In this document: positions 16,205-24,378 of the stretch, piece after piece
How the letters are laid out: the number at the start of each line of letters is the position of its first letter
Numbering within the stretch: the first letter of the stretch is position 1
Assembly (NCBI RefSeq): GCF_014636235.1
Contig: NZ_BMDZ01000016.1
Span: forward strand, 25,491-89,490
From: Tistrella bauzanensis
Lineage (GTDB): Bacteria; Pseudomonadota; Alphaproteobacteria; Tistrellales; Tistrellaceae
Length of the DNA: 64,000 bases
Reading direction: 5' to 3'
The notes under the pieces: generated by a model
Told to the model about the DNA's origin: nothing
The model's database searches: none
Seen by the model: only the letters and a program-made list of their open reading frames with translations
Position numbers and translations under genes: made by a program

Positions 16205-16695
16205 GCTCCCGCGTCCCCCGTCTTTCCGCCGGTCGCGGTGCCGGCCGGCATCTTGCGCTTCATCAGCGCATAGCGGTGACAGGTCGCCACCATCTCGTCC
16301 TTCTGATTGAAGCATTTGTGCTCGAACACCACCACGCCGGCATCGGGGCGCGACCGGCTGTCGCGCAGCTCGACAACCTCGGTGGTGCTGCGCAGCGTGT
16401 CGCCGATATGGACCGGCTTGGGGAATTTCACCCCCTCCATGCCCAGATTGGCGACCGTGGTGCCAAGCGTGGTGTCGCCGACCGACACGCCCAGCATCAG
16501 GCCGAAGGTATAGATGCTGTTCACCAGGATGCGGCCAAACTCGGTGCCCTTGCAGAACTCGGCATCCAGATGCAGCGGCTGCGGGTTATGGGTCAGCGTC
16601 GTGATCAGCAGATTGTCGGTCTCGGTGACCGTGCGGGTGATCGCATGCACAAAGTGCTGGCCGACGTGGAATTCCTCGAAATGCAGACCGGACAT
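16201..16695 (-). CDS. MaoC-family enoyl-CoA hydratase
   Basis: Hot-dog-fold hydratase of 164 residues; start at the ATG at 16695 (MSGLHFEEFHVGQ), since the extra upstream residues of the open frame are not family-like. The R-hydratase motif is visible as TETDNLLITTLTHNPQPLHLD, with the Asp/His pair for water addition. Members next to CitE-like lyases are often mesaconyl-CoA or related hydratases. First gene of the carboxylase operon, reading away from the SDR gene across a shared control region with a TetR-type motif. Confidence 0.86.
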   Translation of the reverse strand: MSGLHFEEFHVGQHFVHAITRTVTETDNLLITTLTHNPQPLHLDAEFCKGTEFGRILVNSIYTFGLMLGVSVGDTTLGTTVANLGMEGVKFPKPVHIGDTLRSTTEVVELRDSRSRPDAGVVVFEHKCFNQKDEMVATCHRYALMKRKMPAGTATGGKTGDAGA

Positions 16696-16746
16696 GGGTG
16701 GGGGGTATCCCTGGAAGCGGCCGGGGCGCGATGCGCCGGGCCTCAA

Positions 16747-16763
16747 AGTGAGTGATATTTACT
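16747..16763. promoter_or_regulatory. TetR-type operator motif, copy A
   Basis: AGTGAGTGATATTTACT, with outer symmetry AAAGT/ACTTT, lies between the divergent MaoC and SDR genes. It matches copies at 27435-27451 and 27608-27624 at most positions (AGTrAGT....TTyACT). Probable binding site of the TetR protein encoded at 27620-28360. Confidence 0.65.
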
Positions 16764-16825
16764 TTATGGCTCAAGATGCCATTGGTCAACGATGTTCAAC
16801 CGACATAAAACTGCGTATTATCTGA

Positions 16826-16846
16826 CATGTTCCAATTATGAACATG
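16826..16846. promoter_or_regulatory. 21-bp inverted repeat upstream of the SDR gene
   Basis: CATGTTC (16826-16832) and GAACATG (16840-16846) are perfect 7-bp arms around CAATTAT, ending 34 bp before the SDR start. It differs from the TetR motif, so it may bind another regulator or form a leader hairpin. Confidence 0.45.
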
Positions 16847-16880
16847 ATTCGCTTTTATCCCCGCCGCGGAGACCAGACCG

Positions 16881-17735
16881 ATGACAGATACCGCATCGCC
16901 ACCCCGTCATGTCGCACCCGGCCCGTTGGCCGGACAGCATTTCGCCGCCGGCCTGCTGGCCGGAAAGACGGCGCTGGTCTCTGGCGCCGGCAGCGGGCTG
17001 GGCCGGGCGATCGCGATCGCCATGGCGCGGGCCGGCGCCGATCTGGTGATCTGCGGCCGCCGGCCCGAACCACTGGAGGCGACCGCCACCAGCCTGCGCG
17101 ATCTGGGCGCGCGGGTGCTGATCCACCCGATGACCATCCGCGATCCCGACCAGGTGGCCGGGCTGTTCACCGCCACCGCCGGCTTCGGCGGCATCGACAT
17201 TCTGGTCAACAATGCCGGCGGCCAGTTTCCGCAGGCCGCGATCGACATGTCGCCCAAGGGCTGGAACGCGGTGATCGACACCAATCTGAACGGAAGCTGG
17301 TACATGATGCAGGCGGCGGCCCGTGCCTGGCGCGATGCGGCGCGGCCCGGGTCGATCGTGTCCATCACCGCCCCGATCTGGCGCGGCATGCCCGGCGTCG
17401 CCCATACCTGTGCGGCACGCGCTGGCGTGGTGTATCTGTCGAAGACGCTGGCGGTGGAATGGGCACCGCTCGCCATCCGGGTGAACTGCATCGCCGCCGG
17501 CGTGATCGAAAGCGAGGGCATGCGGGCCTATACGCCAGAGGTGCAGCGCGCCTTCGACCGCTCCAACCCGATGATGCGCAAGGGTCGGGTCGACGAGGTC
17601 GCAGATGCCTGCCTGTTCCTGGCCGGCCCCACCGCCGGCTATATCACCGGCGAGGTGCTGAACGTCGATGGCGGCCAGCAGATGTGGGGCGAGTTGTGGA
17701 CCAACGGCCGCCCCGCCTATTTTTCCGGAGACTGA
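16881..17735 (+). CDS. SDR-family oxidoreductase, 2,4-dienoyl-/trans-2-enoyl-CoA reductase type
   Basis: NAD(P)H-dependent SDR of 284 residues with an ATG 8 bp after GGAGA. Cofactor motif ALVSGAGSGLGRAIA near residue 31 and DILVNNAGGQFP near 107 are classical. The usual YxxxK is replaced by Thr176 and Arg180 in HTCAARAGVVYLSKTLAVEWA-type context (read residues 175-195), exactly the pattern of peroxisomal trans-2-enoyl-CoA reductase and dienoyl-CoA reductases. So it probably reduces an unsaturated acyl-CoA rather than a hydroxyl compound. Divergent from the MaoC-carboxylase operon and sharing its TetR-type site. Confidence 0.85.
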   Translation: MTDTASPPRHVAPGPLAGQHFAAGLLAGKTALVSGAGSGLGRAIAIAMARAGADLVICGRRPEPLEATATSLRDLGARVLIHPMTIRDPDQVAGLFTATAGFGGIDILVNNAGGQFPQAAIDMSPKGWNAVIDTNLNGSWYMMQAAARAWRDAARPGSIVSITAPIWRGMPGVAHTCAARAGVVYLSKTLAVEWAPLAIRVNCIAAGVIESEGMRAYTPEVQRAFDRSNPMMRKGRVDEVADACLFLAGPTAGYITGEVLNVDGGQQMWGELWTNGRPAYFSGD

Positions 17736-17752
17736 CCCGGCGCCGGCACGCG

Positions 17753-17778
17753 GCGGCACCGGGTCATCCCGGTGCCGC
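17753..17778. terminator. Strong hairpin between convergent SDR and acyl-CoA dehydrogenase genes
   Basis: GCGGCACCGGG (17753-17763) and CCCGGTGCCGC (17768-17778) form a perfect 11-bp stem with a TCAT tetraloop, between the two stops. No T-run, but the position suits a bidirectional terminator. Confidence 0.6.
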
Positions 17779-17779
17779 G

Positions 17780-18985
17780 TCAGCCCTTCAGCAATTCGCC
17801 GCTGATGATCAGCTTGCGGATTTCGGTGGTGCCGGCGCCGATCTCCAGCAGCTTCGATGCCCGGTACAGCCGGTTGATCTCGGTCTCGCGCATATAGCCG
17901 GCGCCACCGAAGATCTGCACCGCCTCGTTCATCACCCGGCTGCATCCCTCGGCCGCATACAGGATGGCGGCGGCGGTCAGTTTGTGGATGTCGCCGCGCC
18001 CGCCCTGGTCATGCTCCATGCCGTTGGCCTGCTCCAGCACCCGATAGCAGAAGCTGCGCATGGTCTCGACCGTCACATACATCTCGGCAAGCTTGGCCTG
18101 GATCATCTGGAAATCGCCGATCCGGCGGCCGAACTGCTCGCGGGTGCGAGCATAATCCAGCGCCAGATCGAAGGCGCGCTCGGCCATGCCCAGATTGATC
18201 ATCGCGACCACGATCCGTTCAAGATCCAGGCCGCTCATCACCACGGCAACGCCCTCGTTCTCGACACCGACCATGTTGGCGGCGGGTACACGGCAGTCGT
18301 CGAACACCAGTTCCGCCGTGGTGCTGCCACGGAAGCCCATCTTGTCCAGCTTCTGCGCCACGCTGAAGCCGGGGGTGCCGGCCTCGACCACGAAGGCCGA
18401 AATCCCCCTGGCGCCGCGCTCCGGGGCCGTCTTGGCATAGACCAGAACCAGATCGGCGACCGGGCCATTGGTGATATAGAGCTTGGTGCCGTTCAGAATG
18501 TAGTCGTCGCCATCCCGCCGCGCGGTGGTGCGCATCGAGCCCAAGGCATCCGATCCGGCCCCCGGCTCGGTCAGGCCCAGCGCGCCGATCGCGGTGCCGG
18601 CGCACAGACCGGGCAGAAACCGCGCGCGCACGTCGTCATTGCCGTTGCGCAGAATATTGTTCAGGCACAGGTTCTCGTGCGCCACATAGCTCAGCGAAAC
18701 CGCATGGTTCCAGCGCCCCAGCGCCTGGGCGATCAGCCCCGATGCGAACAGATCGCTGTCGGCGCCACCAAGTTCGCCCGGCGCGGTGACACCCAGAAAG
18801 CCCATCTCGCCCAGCCGGGGCATCACCTGCGGCGGCCACCATTCCTCGTCATCCATCCGCTGTTGCAGCGGATACAGTTCCTTGCGCGCGAAACGGTCGG
18901 CGTGGTCCAGGATCTCCTGGCGGTCCGCCGACAGGGTCCAGCCGGATGGCTCGATCCGGTTGGGAAGGGTCTCGATTGCCGTCAC
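17780..18985 (-). CDS. Acyl-CoA dehydrogenase, isovaleryl-CoA dehydrogenase-like
   Basis: FAD-dependent alpha,beta-desaturase of an acyl-CoA, 401 residues. The start is a GTG at 18985 with GGGAGG 8 bp upstream; a GTG at 19024 lacks a site. Family motifs: GALGLTEPGAGSDALG, LYITNGPVADLVLVYAKT, and FGRRIGDFQMIQAKLAEM. The glutamate in SGLDLERIVVA (Glu256) is where isovaleryl-CoA dehydrogenase keeps its catalytic base, and QIFGGAGYMRETEINRLYRA with EIGAGTTEIRK also fits that branch. It therefore probably acts on a branched-chain acyl-CoA. Last gene of the long minus-strand transport/ligase operon. Confidence 0.88.
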   Translation of the reverse strand: MTAIETLPNRIEPSGWTLSADRQEILDHADRFARKELYPLQQRMDDEEWWPPQVMPRLGEMGFLGVTAPGELGGADSDLFASGLIAQALGRWNHAVSLSYVAHENLCLNNILRNGNDDVRARFLPGLCAGTAIGALGLTEPGAGSDALGSMRTTARRDGDDYILNGTKLYITNGPVADLVLVYAKTAPERGARGISAFVVEAGTPGFSVAQKLDKMGFRGSTTAELVFDDCRVPAANMVGVENEGVAVVMSGLDLERIVVAMINLGMAERAFDLALDYARTREQFGRRIGDFQMIQAKLAEMYVTVETMRSFCYRVLEQANGMEHDQGGRGDIHKLTAAAILYAAEGCSRVMNEAVQIFGGAGYMRETEINRLYRASKLLEIGAGTTEIRKLIISGELLKG

Positions 18986-19043
18986 GTCCGCATCCTCCCT
19001 GAATGCATGAATTGTCACGCGCACGTCGGCCCGCTGGCCGGGC

Positions 19044-20264
19044 TCACGAGCGCATATCCTCGATCAGCCGGCCGTCATCGGGCAGTCGCCCCACAGCCAC
19101 CAGCCGCACCTCGCCCTTCAGCCGGGTCAGCGCCGCCAGATCGGCGGCGATCGCCCCGGCGGAAATCTCGTCGCCGGAACCGGTCTCGACCAGCAGGGTC
19201 ATGCTGTCGCGGCCGTCGTCATGGCCGATCACCAGCCGGCCGCGCGTCACCGCCGGATGCCGGGCCAGCACGCCCGCCACCTGCATCGGATAGACAAACT
19301 GCCCCTTCACCTTGGTGCCGTCATCGGCCCGGCCCAGCCAGCCACGGATGCGCATGGCCCCATCTCGTACCGGCACTCGTATCGGCACCTGGGCCGGCAC
19401 CTGGGCCGGCAGCACCTCGGCACTCAGATCGCCGGTCGCGAACCGGATCAACGGCCAGTCGGGATCGAGCCTGGTCACCACCACCTCGCCCACAGCGCCC
19501 GGCACCACCGGATCACCGGTGCCGGGGGTCAGGATCTCGACGATCAGCCGGGCATTGACCAGCATGTCGGGCGACCGCACGCCATCGCTCAGCGTCTCAT
19601 GCGCGATCATGCCGATCTCGGCGGTGCCATAGCACTGGATCGCCACCACACCGAACCCCGCGATCTCCGCCGCCATGGCCGGCGGAAACGCCTCGCCCGA
19701 CACCAGGGCATGGCGGAACGGCAGGGGCGTGCCGGCGGCGGCGGCGCTGCGCAGCAGATGCAGCAGGAACGACGGTGTGCCGGTATACCCGGCGGGCTTC
19801 AGATGCAGGGCGGCGGCGATCTGCGCCTCGGTATTGCCGATACCGGCCGGAAACACCGCGCAGCCCAGCGCCCAGGCGCCGGCCTCCATCGCCGCACCCG
19901 CCGGCGTCAGGTGATAGGAAAAGGCATTGTGCACGATGTCGCCGGCGCGGAACCCGGCCGCGTCCAGCGCCGCCGCCATGCCCCAGTGATCCACGGTGCC
20001 GCGCGGCTGGGCTTCGTGGATGCCGCCGGGCGAGGCAAAGACCCGGGCATGATCGCCCGGCCCCCGGACATTGATGCCGGCAAAGGGCGGCCGGGCCGCC
20101 TGCAACCCCGCCAGAGTGGATTTGCGCAACACCGGCAGGGTCGCCAGCCCCGCACGGTCGGTGATGCGGTCGGGATCGATGCCGGCCAGTGTCTCGGCAT
20201 AATGCGGTGTCGTCAGTGCGGCGCGCAGCAGCGCCGGCAGGCCGTCGCCATGAAACCCGGTCAT
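19044..20264 (-). CDS. Phenylacetate-CoA-ligase-like (PaaK family) AMP-binding protein
   Basis: 406 residues from the ATG at 20264, chosen because GGAGG stands 8 bp upstream and only 2 bp from the alternative ATG at 20270. It has YGTAEIGMIA, GEVVVTRL, PLIRFATGDLS and RIRGWLGRADDGTKVKGQF, all PaaK-type. The normal SSGTTG loop reads FASPGGIHEAQ, a variant I recognise from PaaK relatives encoded in branched-chain ABC operons, so it may be a distinct acyl/aryl-CoA ligase or an inactive partner. A QVPAQVPIRVP tandem repeat interrupts the C-domain. Sits downstream of livF. Confidence 0.78.
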   Translation of the reverse strand: MTGFHGDGLPALLRAALTTPHYAETLAGIDPDRITDRAGLATLPVLRKSTLAGLQAARPPFAGINVRGPGDHARVFASPGGIHEAQPRGTVDHWGMAAALDAAGFRAGDIVHNAFSYHLTPAGAAMEAGAWALGCAVFPAGIGNTEAQIAAALHLKPAGYTGTPSFLLHLLRSAAAAGTPLPFRHALVSGEAFPPAMAAEIAGFGVVAIQCYGTAEIGMIAHETLSDGVRSPDMLVNARLIVEILTPGTGDPVVPGAVGEVVVTRLDPDWPLIRFATGDLSAEVLPAQVPAQVPIRVPVRDGAMRIRGWLGRADDGTKVKGQFVYPMQVAGVLARHPAVTRGRLVIGHDDGRDSMTLLVETGSGDEISAGAIAADLAALTRLKGEVRLVAVGRLPDDGRLIEDMRS

Positions 20265-20283
20265 GACCATGTCCTCCCGCCCC

Positions 20284-21075
<792 letters not shown>

Positions 21076-21080
21076 CGGTG

Positions 21081-22349
21081 TCACTCCCCCGTTTGGCGGT
21101 ACTTTTCCGATTCAGCCCGCACCATCTTCCACACCAGATCCTGATGCGCCGAAAACCAGTCGGTCTTCGCCACCCAGCGCGTGCCATCCCACGCCGCCAT
21201 CCGGCCGGCGCCGCCGCCCTGATGGTCCTCACGCGTCAGCGTGGTCGGCGGCAGCAGGCCCTCGGCATTGAAATCGGTGATGCTGCGGATGCCGATGTTC
21301 AGCCGCTCGGCGGTCAGCGGCAGGGTCGGGTCGGCCTCAAGCGCCAGGCGCGCGCCTTCGACCATCATCGCCATCATGCCGACGCCCATGTTGTAATAAG
21401 CGGTGCCGACCTTGGCCTCGGGCCCCGCGCCCTTGCCCTTGGCCACCACCTCCGACAGGATGTCGGCGATGATCTTCGGCTCGCGGCCGCTGGCCACGGC
21501 CTCGAATTTCAGCACGCCCTTCGTCTGTTCGCGGCCCACGATCTCGGCATCGGATTCCGACAGCCAGACACCGGTTGCCAGCCGGTCGCGGGGGATGCCG
21601 TTGCGCACCGCTTCACGCAATGCCACGGTCTGGCCGACACCGGCGCCCCAGATGATCGTCCAGTCGGGCTGGAAACGCCGGACCTGGGTCCAGACCGCCG
21701 ACTGCTCGCTGCCGGGCGAGGCATAGGGGAAGGTGCCCAGTTCGAAACTGTTTTCTTCCGCCAGCGCGTTCAGCACCGGCAGCGGCTCGCGGCCGAAGGG
21801 CGAGTCGATATAGACATAGGCGAGCTTGCGGCCCTTCAGCCCGCCCTCGGTCGCCGTGTTCATGTACGACACCACCGCCGCCGCCTGCGACCAGTACATC
21901 GGCGACATCGGGATCACATAGGGGAAGGTGCTGCCGTCGGCGGCGTCGCTGCGGCCGCTGAAGGTGGTCAGCAGGTTCAGATGATCGGCCATCGCCCGGG
22001 GCACCAGCGCCCGCGACACCGGCGTCGACAGCGCGTCGATGGTCAGTGCGCCCTGCTGCTTCAGCCGCTCATAGGCCTCGATCCCGCGCTGCGGCTGATT
22101 GCCATGGTCCAGCACCAGCGCCTGGAAGGTGGCCCCGCCGATGCCACCCCGGCCATTGACCAGCGCCAGATAGTCGCGCTGGCCCTGATTGTATTCCGAC
22201 GTCACGAAGGTGTAGACGGCGGTGAAATCCTGCGGCAAGCCGAATTTGATCACTGCATCGTCATTGGCGGCAGCGCTGCCCGTGGCCGCCGCCGATGCCG
22301 CAAGGACCGCCGCCAAGGCAAATCCTGCAGCACGAGCCAGAATACCCAT
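21081..22349 (-). CDS. Branched-chain-type ABC transporter substrate-binding protein
   Basis: Periplasmic binding protein of 422 residues, starting at the ATG at 22349 after GGGGAGAAG. A Sec signal peptide runs to about residue 28 (ALAAVLAASAAATGSAAA). The mature part has the type I periplasmic fold of the Leu/Ile/Val-binding family, for example VYTFVTSEYNQGQRDYLALVN, LTIDALSTPVSRALVP, KLAYVYIDSPFGREPLP and QPDWTIIWGAGVGQTVALREA. This set resembles receptors for hydrophobic or aromatic acids found beside CoA ligase genes. Exact ligand unknown. Confidence 0.85.
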   Translation of the reverse strand: MGILARAAGFALAAVLAASAAATGSAAANDDAVIKFGLPQDFTAVYTFVTSEYNQGQRDYLALVNGRGGIGGATFQALVLDHGNQPQRGIEAYERLKQQGALTIDALSTPVSRALVPRAMADHLNLLTTFSGRSDAADGSTFPYVIPMSPMYWSQAAAVVSYMNTATEGGLKGRKLAYVYIDSPFGREPLPVLNALAEENSFELGTFPYASPGSEQSAVWTQVRRFQPDWTIIWGAGVGQTVALREAVRNGIPRDRLATGVWLSESDAEIVGREQTKGVLKFEAVASGREPKIIADILSEVVAKGKGAGPEAKVGTAYYNMGVGMMAMMVEGARLALEADPTLPLTAERLNIGIRSITDFNAEGLLPPTTLTREDHQGGGAGRMAAWDGTRWVAKTDWFSAHQDLVWKMVRAESEKYRQTGE

Positions 22350-22408
22350 GTCGCTTCTCCCCAGAGATCGTGTTCTTTTTTGTGCGTGGAACCGGCCCGC
22401 CGCCACCA

Positions 22409-23482
22409 TCAGCCAAGATGGCGGAACGGCCAGACCAGGATGTACTTGCGGATGTTGTCGTAGATCTTGGCCAGGCCCAGCGGCTCGATCAGCAGGAAGC
22501 CGATGATCAGCGCGCCATAGACCGCGAGCGGGATATGCGCGATCAGTTCCTGCGAGATGGCGAGATCGCCGGCACGGACAAGGGCGACCAGCCCGGTGTT
22601 CAGCAGCAGCGGTGCCGCGAAGATGAAGGCGGCGCCGAGCATGCTGCCGATCACGCTGCCAAGCCCGCCCACGATCACCATCGCCACCAGCTGGATCGAG
22701 ACGTCCAGATGGAACTGTTCGGGCGTGATCGCGCGGTAATAACAGAAGGCGAGCACCGCGCCGGCCACACCACCGATGAACGAACTGGTCCAGAAGGCCG
22801 ACAGCTTGTAGCGGAAGCTGTTCACGCCGATGACCTCGGCCGCGTAATCCTTGTCGCGGATGGTGGCGAGCGCGCGGCCATAGCCGGTGCGCGACACGTT
22901 CAGCAGGAACGACGCCACCACCACGCACACCGCCAGCGCCACCCAGTAGCGCCCGGCATCGCTGTCCACCGGCACAAGGCCCAGCAGGGTCACCGACGGC
23001 GCCTGAAGCGTCGCCTGACTGCCGCCGCTGATCGCCGGCACATGGGCGATGCCGAAATCGACGATGTACTGCATGGCCAGCGTCGAGATCGCCAGATACA
23101 GCCCCTTGACCCTGAGGGCGGCCGCGCCGAACACGCTGCCGATCAGCGCCGCCGCCAGCCCGCCGCCCAGCACCGCCAGTTCGAACGGCACCCCCGCCCG
23201 GCCCAGATGCACCGAGGCATAGGCGCCGATCGCCATCACCGCCGCATAGCCCAGATGGATCTGGCCGGCGCCGCCCATCAGCAGGTTCAGCCCCATGGCC
23301 GCCGTGGCCCAGATCACCATTGGCAAGGCCCAGGCGGTGAGATAGAGCGGCCCCAGCCACAGCGGCACCGTGATGGCCACCACCATCACCACGGCCAGCA
23401 TCCGGCGATCGAAGGCCAGCGGCCAGAGTTTGCGGTCGGCCACATAGCTGGTGTGGCGGACCCCTGCCCGACGATAGAACAT
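22409..23482 (-). CDS. livM: Branched-chain-type ABC transporter permease (LivM)
   Basis: Integral membrane permease of 357 residues from the ATG at 23482. It has about ten hydrophobic segments and the LivM features LNLLMGGAGQIHLGYAAVMAIGAY, RVKGLYLAISTLAMQYI, GYGRALATIRDKDYAAEVIGVN (the ATPase-coupling loop) and VAMVIVGGLGSVIGSMLGAAF. Works with LivH, encoded 6 bp upstream. Confidence 0.9.
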   Translation of the reverse strand: MFYRRAGVRHTSYVADRKLWPLAFDRRMLAVVMVVAITVPLWLGPLYLTAWALPMVIWATAAMGLNLLMGGAGQIHLGYAAVMAIGAYASVHLGRAGVPFELAVLGGGLAAALIGSVFGAAALRVKGLYLAISTLAMQYIVDFGIAHVPAISGGSQATLQAPSVTLLGLVPVDSDAGRYWVALAVCVVVASFLLNVSRTGYGRALATIRDKDYAAEVIGVNSFRYKLSAFWTSSFIGGVAGAVLAFCYYRAITPEQFHLDVSIQLVAMVIVGGLGSVIGSMLGAAFIFAAPLLLNTGLVALVRAGDLAISQELIAHIPLAVYGALIIGFLLIEPLGLAKIYDNIRKYILVWPFRHLG

Positions 23483-23487
23483 CGGCC

Positions 23488-24375
23488 TCAGACCCTTTCG
23501 ATATGGATGCGGCCGAACAGGCCGTAGGGGCGGATCAGCACGGTCAGCAGGATGATCACCGCGGCCACGATGTCGCGGGTGCCGCCGCCAACCACAGGGT
23601 CGAGCAGGCCTGCGACCAGGCTTTCGGCGATGCCGACCAGCAGCCCCGCCACCAGCAGCCCGGGCACGCTGTCGAGTCCGCCCAGGATGGCCACCGCCAG
23701 CCCCTTGACCAGGAACAGCGACAACGTCCAGTCGACGCCCTGAACCGAGCCCCACAGGATGCCCGCCGATGCGGCGGTGACCCCGGAAATCCCCCAGGCC
23801 AGCGCGATCGCATGCTCAACCCGGATGCCCACCGACCATGCGGCGATCTGGTCGTCCGACACCGCCCGCAGCACGATGCCGTGCAGCGTGCCGAAGAACA
23901 GCACCGACAGCCCGATCAGCACCAGCGACACCACCCCGCCCACCAGATAAGCGGTGTTGATCAGCATCGGCCCCAGGAAGATCGGATCCTGGCCGATCCC
24001 CAGATCCAGGCGCTTGACGTCGGCGCCCCAGATGCCCGGCACCACGCCGCGCAGCATGATCTCGATGCCCAGCGTCACCATGATGATCATGATCGGCGCC
24101 TCGCCGGCCATGCGCCGCAGCACCACCCGCTCCAGCACCACGCCCAGGCCGAACATCACCACCAGCACCAGTGGAATGGCAAGCCATGCGGGCAGACCGG
24201 CATCGGTCGCCAGCGCCCAGGCGACATAGCCGCCAACCATGGCAAGCGCGCCCTGCGACAGATTTGCGACGCCGGATGCCTTGTAGATCAAGACGATGCC
24301 CAGACCCACCAGGGCATAGAACAGGCCGACCAGAGCGCCATTGAGCGCGAGTTCGCCGGCAAAGGCCATATCCAT
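23488..24375 (-). CDS. livH: Branched-chain-type ABC transporter permease (LivH)
   Basis: 295-residue membrane permease. Diagnostic blocks are LNGALVGLFYALVGLGIVLIYKASGVANLSQGALAM at the N-terminus (read in parts), GIVLRAVSDDQIAAWSVGI, the coupling segment, and LAVAILGGLDSVPGLLVAGLLVGIAE. The start lies 3 bp after the stop of the upstream CoA ligase. Pairs with LivM to form the channel. Confidence 0.9.
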   Translation of the reverse strand: MDMAFAGELALNGALVGLFYALVGLGIVLIYKASGVANLSQGALAMVGGYVAWALATDAGLPAWLAIPLVLVVMFGLGVVLERVVLRRMAGEAPIMIIMVTLGIEIMLRGVVPGIWGADVKRLDLGIGQDPIFLGPMLINTAYLVGGVVSLVLIGLSVLFFGTLHGIVLRAVSDDQIAAWSVGIRVEHAIALAWGISGVTAASAGILWGSVQGVDWTLSLFLVKGLAVAILGGLDSVPGLLVAGLLVGIAESLVAGLLDPVVGGGTRDIVAAVIILLTVLIRPYGLFGRIHIERV

Positions 24376-24378
24376 CAG

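Noticed and set aside
19370-19415. Short repeats suggesting a CRISPR array
   Set aside because: The units are codon-length in-frame duplications inside the PaaK-like gene without spacers; no CRISPR or cas genes are present.
16838-19558. 906-codon plus-strand frame
   Set aside because: Out-of-frame shadow of the SDR gene and antisense to the acyl-CoA dehydrogenase; no domain seen.
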